Of a DNA stretch of 64,000 nucleotides, positions 55,468 to 64,000 are shown piece after piece. The notes beneath the pieces were generated by a model. The model was given only the letters and a program-made list of their open reading frames with translations. It searched no databases and was not told where the DNA came from. Source of the DNA: Lytechinus pictus (lineage: Eukaryota; Echinodermata; Echinoidea; Temnopleuroida; Toxopneustidae); NCBI RefSeq assembly GCF_037042905.1, contig NC_087247.1, positions 57,807,920 through 57,871,919 of the forward strand, written 5' to 3'. Position 1 is the first letter of the stretch, and every line of letters begins with the position of its first letter. A program made the translations under genes and the position numbers.

Positions 55468-56009
55468 CTGGTTGACTAGTAATGCCTAATAAGTAATAAC
55501 ACCACATATCATATCAGTATGGTACACTAAATGAGGAATATGGTACTTATAAATTGAATTGAATCATTATGCAATATCAATATTATATGTACTTGTGATA
55601 TCATAACTTTATGTATATTTGAACCATTCTTATGCGCTAAATCACCAATGAACATTCAGTGGTTAATATCATTTACCAAAAAGACAAGTTAACCAGTCTT
55701 CAAGAATAGCTCTATGAAATGGCCCCAGGTCACCAGAAAAGTGTGTAAATTTGTGAATAACTTACGAAATACAAAATAATTACAACCAATTATATGTCAA
55801 TACAAGACATAAATGGATGACTCCATAAACTTGCTCTAACTAAATAACTGATATAGCGACTTGACAACAGATATATACATATAAAAAAAAAAACAAGCAC
55901 AACCCTGTTCCTTGTGCTCATATAATTCTGAGCCAAATCCTTTATCACAACCCTGACCCTTTAAAAAAAAATAAAAGTGCAAGCACTCTTGGTTGATAAG
56001 AGAGGACAC
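55468..56009. other. No feature seen
   Basis: AT-rich sequence with no recognised repeat or exon. Confidence 0.5.
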
Positions 56010-56232
56010 ATAGCTTTGTCAACAAGATGGTTCACGGACCATCACAAGTCTCGACTGACTTTGCGAACAAAACATGCAATATGATCTTTTGACCCCTAGA
56101 TGACCTTTAACCTGATCACCATCATCATTCATGAACTTACACACATGTGGTATTAACCAAGGGTCATTCGTACAAAGTGTGATCATAACTGATGCATAAA
56201 TAAAGAAATTAGAGCAAGTTGAACAAAAACTT
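56010..56232 (-). repeat. Dispersed repeat shared with 30535-30760
   Basis: Reverse-complement relative of 30535-30760: GATGGTTCACGGACC, CCCCTAGATGACCTTTAACC, AACTGATGCATAAATA and AGAGCAAGTTGAACAAAAAC correspond in order. It sits directly before a DR1-rich element, so the two may belong to one composite unit. Confidence 0.65.
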
Positions 56233-56233
56233 C

Positions 56234-57198
56234 AACAAGTGGAATGCCTCTGGCCGTCTCACCTGCATCACGCGATGCAATATAGCAGCAGTGCTGATTT
56301 TGAAAACTACTATAACTCGCACAAGATGTTCAGTGATACTTGGTTACTCGTATTTCCACGTTTTATGAATTAGACCAATACACTTATAGAGATATGATGG
56401 CAATTCAACAAATACCCCCAACGTGGCCAAAGTTCTTTGACCTTACATGACCTTTGACCTTGATCATGTGACCTGAAACTCGCACAGGATGTTCAGTGAT
56501 ACTTGATTACTCTTATGTCCAAGTTTTATGAACTAGACCAACACACTTTCAAATTTATGGCTGTAATTCAACAAATACCCCAATTTGGCCAAAGTTCATT
56601 GACCCTAAATGACCTTTGACCTTGATCATGTGACCTGAAACTTGCACAGGATGTTCAGTAATACTTGATTACTATTATGTCCAAGTTTCATGAATCAGAT
56701 CCATAAACTTTCAAAGTTATGATGGTAATTCAACAGATACCTCCAATTCGGCCAAAGTTCATTGACCCTAAATGACCTTTGACCTTGGTCATGTGTCGTG
56801 AAACTCATGCAGGATGTTCAGTGATACTTGATTAACCTTATGTATAAGTTTCATGAACTAGGTCCATATATTTTCTAATTTATGATGACATTTCAAAAAC
56901 TTAACCTTAGGTTAAGATTTTGATGTTGATTCCCCCAACATGGTCTAAGTTCATTGACCCTAAATGACCTTTGACCTTGGTCATGTGACATGAAACTCAG
57001 GCAGGATGTTCAGTAATACTTGATTAACCTTATGGCCAAGTTTCATCAACTAGGTCCATATACTTTCTAAGTTATGCTGTAATTTCAAAAACTTAACCTC
57101 AGGTTAAGATTTGGTATTGACGCCGCCGCCGCCGCCGCCGTCGCCGCCGCCGTCGGAAAAGCGGCGCCTATAGTCTCACTCTGCTATGCAGGTGAGAC
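56234..57198 (-). repeat. DR1-rich internal-tandem repeat element, copy 5
   Basis: Inverted relative to copies 1-3: begins AAGTGGAATGCCTCTGGCCG, ends GAAAAGCGGCGCCTATAG plus CTATGCAGGTGAGAC. Near the end is a (GCC)n run at 57121-57150. Four exact TGACCTTTGACCT words at about 56450, 56610, 56775 and 56965. Confidence 0.88.
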
Positions 57199-57199
57199 A

Positions 57200-57885
57200 A
57201 AAATGGATGGACATGACCTCACATCATTTGACCTTTTGCCCCTAGATGACCTTTGACCCCAGCTGAACATAAAATAATAACATTTTGTAACAGACTAACA
57301 GGATAGTGATCACTAGGTCTCTGCTGAACTTCTTCAGGCGAGACAAAAGAACAAGTGTAAGCAGACCAAGAAACAAGGCATAAGCTATTTTGTGTCTCGC
57401 CCACTTATGAAAATAACCAGAAATATTGTGATTTGCAAGGGCACGCAACAGAATTGTATCAAAACTTCATTGTGAAATGACTGGGATGGAATAACACTTG
57501 TCATAAGAGTCCTGCCCATAAACTTTAATGTTGACCTGAAAATGACCTTAGACCTTACCATGTGACCTCCGATTGCAGCATAACATGCAGGTCTCCTAAC
57601 TACATCTACAATCCAAGTTTGGGTGAAAAGTGACTTACAGTTGCGGAGTTAGGTGTCATAAGAGTCTTGCATGTAAACTTTAATGTTGACCTGAAAATGA
57701 CCCTTGACCTTACCATGTGACCTCTGACTGCAGCATAACATGCAGGTCCCCCAAGTCCATCTACCATCCAAGTTTGGTTGAAAAGTGACTTACGGTTGCG
57801 GAGTTATGTCTCATAAGGTTTGTGACGGACAGACGACATTTGGATCCCTAAGTCTCGCCTTCACCTCCGGTGGGCGAGACAAAAA
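57200..57885 (-). repeat. Second GGCGAGAC-ended repeat with 150-bp units
   Basis: Two units (about 57505-57653 and 57658-57810) share CTTTAATGTTGACCTGAAAA, ACCTTACCATGTGACCTC, GCAGCATAACATGCAGGTC and GGTTGAAAAGTGACTTAC. The end reads CTCCGGTGGGCGAGAC. It resembles the DR1-rich family in plan but differs in sequence, and abuts copy 5. Confidence 0.7.
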
Positions 57886-57976
57886 TGAGAATGCAATCAG
57901 CTTAAAAATGTTTACAAACCAGGGTTGGAAGAGTAATTTCTTATATGTCACAGCAAAGAGCCTGCTATATAATCCC

Positions 57977-58552
57977 TTAAAGGGGTACTTCGGGCTGAAA
58001 ATATTTCATATCTAAATAAATAGAGTAAAATTCACTGAGCAAAATGCTGAAAATTAACAAATAACAAAGCTATTGAATTTTAAAGTTTAGTAATATATTG
58101 GAAAACCATTGTATGCTCGTCGTCAGGAATATTTATTGGGTGGGCTAATGTCACATCTCCACTTTTCTCTTTCTTGTGTTATCACATGGAGTAATAATTG
58201 TTTCTTTCTTTCATGTGGGAATTATATGTCTCCTTATAACAAAATAAGTAGCAGCAAGGAATATCAAATGCACTCAATCAGTTGTCAATCATATTTTCCA
58301 GTTATTGGAGGAAAAAATTGAATAAACACAATTTCATATAACACATAAGAACAAGTGGGGATATGACATCATCAGTTTGCCTATTGAATATTCATGAAGA
58401 CATGCCTAGAACTGTTTTGCCGGAATAAAGCAAAGTTTAAAATGCCAGAGATTTGTTATCCCTTGTCCAATTTCAATCAATTTTTCAGTCTTTTCTTTGC
58501 CTGATTATTTGTTATCTGTTCACATCATTTTCAGCCTGAAGTACCCATTTAA
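57977..58552. mobile_element. MITE with TTAAAGGGGTACTTCGGGCT ends
   Basis: Left TTAAAGGGGTACTTCGGGCT, right AGCCTGAAGTACCCATTTAA, with TGAAAAT and ATTTTCA adjoining. Internal half-palindrome: AAAATGCTGAAAATTAACAA faces CAATCAATTTTTCAGTCTTT. TTAA-type ends like three other families here. Confidence 0.8.
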
Positions 58553-58798
58553 TCTACAGTAAAATAAGGCAAATGCAATTGTTGGTGCAGGAGCAAAACA
58601 TATCAACACCAGGTATATCAAGATCATTCAATTATCACACACACAATATCCATATATAAAAAGTACATGTAATCTTTCACTGTATATCAACTAAAGGCAG
58701 TTAGTAGTTTACATGTAGTTCAAAATCAAATTAACTGATTGAGTTGCTAATTCAATCATAATTAAAATCAGAAAGTGGCTAAGGCTTTAAAATAAAAA
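58553..58798. other. No feature seen
   Basis: Short AT-rich stretch between a MITE and a DR1-rich element. Confidence 0.5.
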
Positions 58799-59997
58799 AC
58801 AAGTGGAACGCCTCTGGCAGTCTCGCCTGCATTACGCAATTCGATATAGTAGCAGTGCTGCCTTTGAAAACAGCTAATGAATAATCATTCACAGAAGAAA
58901 ACACCAATATGATAATAAAATATTATGTCCATTGACCAAAAATCACCTTTGACCGTGACTATGTGACCTACGACATGTGCAAAATAATCATTCATAGTTG
59001 ATTACCCTTATGTCGATGATTCATGAGCTAGATCCATAAACTTTCTTAGTTATGATGCCAATTCAACACATACTCCCAACACAGCCAGAGTTCATTGACC
59101 TTTAAATGACCTTTGATCTTGGCCATGTTCCTGGAACGCACAAAGGGTATTCAGGGATACATTACTGCTCTTATGTCCAAGTTTCATGAACTAGATCCAT
59201 AAACTTTTAAAAGTTACATGTATGATGACAATTCCACAAATACCCTGAACATTACCAAAGTTTGTTGACTCTATATGACCTTTGACCTTGGTCATGTGAC
59301 CTGCAATGCACACAGGATGTTCAAGGATACTTGATTACTCTTATGTCCATGTTTCATAAATAGAAAGTTTAGTTATGATGACAATTCCTCAAAAACTCCA
59401 ATATGGCCAAAATTCGTTGACCCTAAGTGACCTTTGACCTTGGTCATGTGACCTGAAACTTGCACATGATATTTAGGGATACATGGTTGCTCTTATGTCC
59501 AAGTTTCATGAACTAGATCCATAAACTTTTTAAGTTATGACGATTCATCAATTAACCCCAACATGGCCAAAATTTGTTGACTGTAAGTGACCTTTGACCT
59601 TAATCATGTGACCTGAAACTCACGCAGGATCTTCAGTGATACATTATAACCCTTATGTCTAAGTTTTTTGCACTAGGTCCGTATACATTCAAAGTTATGA
59701 CATTTCAAAAACTTAACCTTGGTTAAGATTTCGATATTGAGTCCCTCAACATGATGTAAGTTCATTGACCCTAAATGACCTTTGACCTTGGTCATGTGAC
59801 CTGAAACTCAGGCTGGATGTTCAGTAATACTAGAATCCTCTTATGTCCAAGTTTCATGAACTAGGTCCATATACTCTGTAAGTTATGATGACATTTCAAA
59901 AATTAAACCTTGGTTAAGATTTCAATGTTGACGCCGCCGCCGTCGCCGCCATCGGAAAAGCGACGCCTATAGTTTCGCTCTGCTATGCAGGCGGGAC
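58799..59997 (-). repeat. DR1-rich internal-tandem repeat element, copy 6
   Basis: Begins AAGTGGAACGCCTCTGGCAG, ends GAAAAGCGACGCCTATAG and CTATGCAGGCGGGAC. About seven units. Exact TGACCTTTGACCT at about 59275, 59430, 59590 and 59775. Full-length but diverged. Confidence 0.87.
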
Positions 59998-61840
59998 AAA
60001 AAACAAGTGGTCAGTTATTCATCAAGATATCTATTATTTTGTGATAAGGGTACCATCATGCCATACTATTAAGAATTCTTCTATCACTACATGCTGAATT
60101 GTGCTTGGTCACCCACATGATCTGCATAGCTCTCAAACACAGTGCATGGTGAACTTATTTGTTGCCATGTAAGATACATGTAGTTAATGATTTCAATCTA
60201 GTTTCTGAATTTCAGATATTGCTAACTCTACATGTACATCAGGGAGAGGTGTGGTGTACCTCTCATTCTGTAAGAATCAAATCTATTTCTACTTCCAACT
60301 AAGATATTCATCAATTTGACAAGTGTTTTTACAATGCAATTTTAAAGGCAAGAATAAATAACATGATACAAAAATGATATGTTATAATTTGTACATTCAA
60401 ATTACTTTTCATATTGTCCAAATTATATACAAAAAAAACTTATTACATAAGATAGCAACATAGCAGACAAAACACTTATGAAATATTACATTGAAAGAGT
60501 AAAAAGTACTGTTCCGTAAGGTAAGGTTCGATGCTAGCAAAATGAGTTTACACATGTATGTTACAAAATGAATATCTATTCTCTATTAGGAACAACATAC
60601 AAACTCAGTATACACATCACTGCATCATTATGCTTTACCTTAACACTGAACTCAAGAAGTGTTCAATTACAATGGAACTGGGCTAATAGAGTTACTCATT
60701 TGAATACATTTACCATGAATACTTGCTACAATAATTGCAAACCCTGACAGCCAAGAAATTTAAAAAAAATAACAAGAAATTTCCAGAAATATGAAGTTAA
60801 ATTTCCAATTCAATACTTCATATTTATCACAGAATAGGAATACAGGATATAATTGAAAATTTCTTTTACCCAAAATTCAATAGGAATAGTTGACAGGTAT
60901 GCAGATTTCATAAGTAAAGTTACTATCACATGTCATATTAAACTTTAATTCTCATTTTACCAACTATTACTCATTTTCTGAGATGATATTAGAATATTCA
61001 GTACAATAATCATTATGCTAGGCAAGCTCGTTGTATAGTGATGTCTGTCATGTTTATGTCTGTTTTAGTTCCTCTTGAAAAACATTTAACCAACTCACTT
61101 TGGAAAATAAAACAAAAGAATAATTATTTCATCATTACATTCATTCATTTTTTTTTACTTCAAGTACAATAGCGAGCTGAAGGACCTACTTAACAAAGGT
61201 TTCAGATCATCATGTGATAGAAGACTTATGAATAGAAGCAAGGATATATATATATACGGAATTATAAAAGCATCAGATTGAGTACATTATTGTAATGGTA
61301 TACTATGCAGTATTGTGAAAGTTTTGAGAGAATACACTGTACATTTGTTTAAAGTACTATTCAATGTATCTAGATGGGTTTAAAAAGAGTAATATGCATA
61401 GAACTACAAATGATAGATCTAATTACAATAATACAATTTCACTTTGACAACAAGGAATCCGATAGGGACTGGTTTTGATAGAATATGTCATTTCATGAAA
61501 TTTACCAACTTGAAATAAATTAAGTACATGCACTAAGACGTTGATTTGTAATTTGAAAGACTAGTTCCACAGACTCTGTAGGATTCCGATCAAATGTAAT
61601 TTTTAAAGTATGGGTAAAACAATTCTTTGTCTAATGTATTAAATATTTCTTTGTTTTCCAACTATTGTTTTTTATTGTTTATTCAATGGGAATTGTTGCC
61701 GTCTTAATTCTTATAAAAATAATCAATGATTTTAATCAGTAAAAGTAGAAATGATATATTTATGAATTTCGGCTAAAAACACGATTTGTTTTGGATTTGT
61801 TCTTAATTCACTAATAGCAATTCTGGGTCTGACATGCACT
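59998..61840. other. 1.8 kb of AT-rich sequence without a recognised feature
   Basis: No long frame, repeat end or RNA gene seen. Could be intron or intergenic DNA of a gene lying outside the window. Confidence 0.5.
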
Positions 61841-62454
61841 TACCGTATGGGCACTAGTATTCAACCCGGCTTAATTCAAAGATTTGGACAAATTCCCCAA
61901 ATATTTAGAAATAGGGAATTTATCTTAATTTCATACCTTTGTTATTTCCAGTGTAATCTGTTGTCGGTATTTTCTTTATCAATCTGTCGACTGTATGCGC
62001 GGAGGATCGAATTATGCGGCGATGACCTTTTGCACTGAAATGCACTAGTATTCAACCTAGTGATGATAGATGGCTAATTTCAAAATGGTTTAGATTGCTC
62101 AATTAGATCTAGACTTATGTAAGTCTCTGGCTTTGATTAATTCCCTGTTTGGTGTCATCTCAATTGGTCTAGTCCATAGTCGGATGGGACAAGGGCAGAT
62201 TGAAAGACAGGGCCATCTTTCATCGCTAGGTTGAATACTAGTGCCGACGGATTGAATACTAGTGCCAAAAACCATCGCCGTATAATTCGATCGCCCGCGC
62301 ACACAGTCGATGGGTTGAAGAAAAAAATAACGGAAAAAGAATAACCAGCATTTGCTCTTGGAAATAAGACGGGTCTGAAATTCAGGTAAATTCTATATTT
62401 CTAGATATTTGAGGAAACTCTCCAAACGGGTTGAATACTAGTGCCCTTACGGTA
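61841..62454. mobile_element. MITE with CACTAGTATTCAACC terminal and internal motifs
   Basis: Ends TACCGTATGGGCACTAGTAT then TCAACCCG, and the inverse CGGGTTGAATACTAGTGCCC then TTACGGTA. TA at each outer edge fits a TA duplication. The 15-bp word also occurs inside, forward at 62043 and inverted twice at 62229-62263. 614 bp, non-coding. Confidence 0.8.
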
Positions 62455-63780
62455 CATAATGTTGTGCAATATTGTAACTGCATTACTACATGTAGTAAAT
62501 TTGGTCTCAAAAGTTGCGCAAGACTTGAAAGTGAAAAGTCAGCGAGCAGCACAAAAAATGTTGAGGGGGGTGCTAATCTGCTGCCCCCAAACCTTTTAGA
62601 GTTAACTTAATCACAAATTTCAAATATTCAAAACTGCATATTTTTTACTTGCCTATTCCCTTAATTTTTCAAAATCCAAATGCAATAACACAGTCAATTT
62701 ATTCATTTCATGATATGTGTGCCACCAAAGTTCATGATCATTAGAAGCCTTTTGGTCAACCAATTTCTACTAAGACATACAATATAACATGGTTCAGGAG
62801 TAAGAATTTAAAAATTAAAGATATATTCAAATGAATGATGAATCCCAAGGACAGGGGAAAATAAGAATTAATCTGAAGAACTATGTAAGATACCATGAAA
62901 AATATAGTATTTAAATATGGTTTGTAATCATATGAAAGAAAAACGCTGTTAATAATGAATGGTGGTAATTACATACAGTAATGGTCAACCCATCTGAAAG
63001 AATCAACATGTCCGAGTTTTGTCACAATAGGGGCGTAATTTACATGCATGTAATATAACACGCAATACAATTCCCTCTTTAAGTAATTAGTCAGACTTGA
63101 AATATAGATGTGAATGCATGCTTGTGTTAATCTTGGAACGTAAAAAGTAAAGGTTTCAGCAATTCAATGAGATTTGATGTTTTACCTGGGCGCCATTTCA
63201 GAAATACAATTATTGTAACTTTGCCACAGTGGTAACTAACTAGTAACAAGGATCGGCAGCCAATAAACATCCTAGATACCATGAAGTTTAAATAATGACA
63301 AATGTAAGTCTTTGTGAAATGGCGTCCTTTTCAGTTTAAATATGTGTGGAGTATTAGAAAACTACATTTTACTGTACTATTGCATAGGGCTAAAACAAAC
63401 ATTCATCAGAATAAACTGAGTGTTGCTTCCTTCTAAAGTTTCGTTTGAAGTAATGTTGAAATCTTGTTCCTATGAGTGCAGTAGCCTATTTTTTTTTATA
63501 AAGTAGCTGGCTATTGGAAAGAAAATGTGTTGTCAAAGATACAAAAATAATTTTCACTAAAATTTGAGATAGTGCTCTGTTGCATAAAAATCATTTAATA
63601 TTATGTTGCTTATTCTAAAAACTTTCACTAAAAAATTCCCAATGAAATAAATACTTAGCCACAAGAGCCTTCCAATGAACTGGCTATACTTGGGCTAACT
63701 GATCAACATGAAGAGATAATAATAATACATAGCTTTTATCATTTATGAGGCGCTGATTTATCTAGTTTGCTATTCAATGG
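62455..63780. other. No feature seen
   Basis: AT-rich sequence with a G-run near 62563. No exon or repeat recognised. Confidence 0.5.
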
Positions 63781-63784
63781 CACA

Positions 63785-63960
63785 CTATATATTACCCCGG
63801 CTGTAATTCTAGCTGCTAAAGGCGCTTGGTGCATTCAAGGAATTAATCCTGCCAGGTACCCATTCACCTCACCTGGGTTGAGTATTGCACAATGTGGATA
63901 AATTTCTTGCTGAAAGAAAACTCGCCGTGGCTGAGATAGCATTAAATCAAATGTCAGATT
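63785..63960 (-). mobile_element. SINE fragment
   Basis: ATTACCCCGGCTGTAATTCTAG, then CATTCAAGGAATTAATCC, CCAGGTACCCATTCACCTCA and TGTGGATAAATTTCTTGCTG correspond in order to 31290-31625, but without the palindromic insertion. The tRNA-like head is missing after CCGTGGCTGAGA. Confidence 0.7.
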
Positions 63961-64000
63961 CTTCAAAGAATCCTCTATCTTGAGACTGGTATGGTGGAGG

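Overview
The window is eukaryotic, AT-rich and mostly non-coding. Coding sequence is split by GT-AG introns, and the rest is dense in transposons. The repeat families suggest a sea urchin, perhaps Lytechinus-like: TTAAAGG-ended MITEs, repeats ending GTCTCACCTGC with internal AGGTCAAAGGTCA arrays, Pat/Ngaro-type tyrosine-recombinase retrotransposons, and tRNA-derived SINEs with a CGGGTACCCATT core. The species call rests on remembered repeat families, not on a search.

Two complete host genes can be assembled. On the plus strand (5910-21173) is a 3-exon cytochrome b561 domain protein of the CYB561D1/D2 type (239 aa). It has a 14.1-kb first intron, a 38-nt second exon and a 3'UTR ending near an AATAAA at 22215. 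On the minus strand (50406-45835) is a 3-exon 'rolling stone'-like multipass membrane protein (303 aa). The splice phases of both genes close exactly.

Layout: 1-2.5 kb is AT-rich sequence with a recurring GCGAGC-rich motif and a pyrimidine tract. 2.5-5.8 kb is a long fold-back element split by an insertion that carries a decayed LINE; its outer end lies about 80 bp before the b561 start codon. 5.9-22.2 kb is the b561 gene; its big intron holds two related first-exon-like segments (6.5 and 10.9 kb), tandem repeats, a DR1-rich repeat and MITEs. 22.3-35.5 kb is a repeat cluster: MITEs, two DR1-rich repeats, a mariner-like MITE, an L1/Tx1-like 3' end and SINEs. 35.6-37.96 kb is a minus-strand L1/Tx1-like LINE remnant, abutted or interrupted by a 5,984-bp split-direct-repeat tyrosine-recombinase retrotransposon (37961-43944). 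44.4-45.3 kb is a second mariner-like MITE in a TA microsatellite. 45.8-50.4 kb is the rolling-stone gene. 50.4-64 kb is MITEs, a perfect 236-bp palindrome, more DR1-rich repeats, a MITE with internal CACTAGTATTCAACC motifs and a SINE cut by the window edge.

The two host genes show no functional link; they are separate membrane-protein genes in a transposon-rich region. The most interesting items are the intact split-direct-repeat architecture with a 3-nt junction core, the perfect palindrome, the dispersal of nuclear-receptor-like DR1 motifs by one repeat family, the paired first-exon-like segments, and several MITE families that share ends and internal plan.
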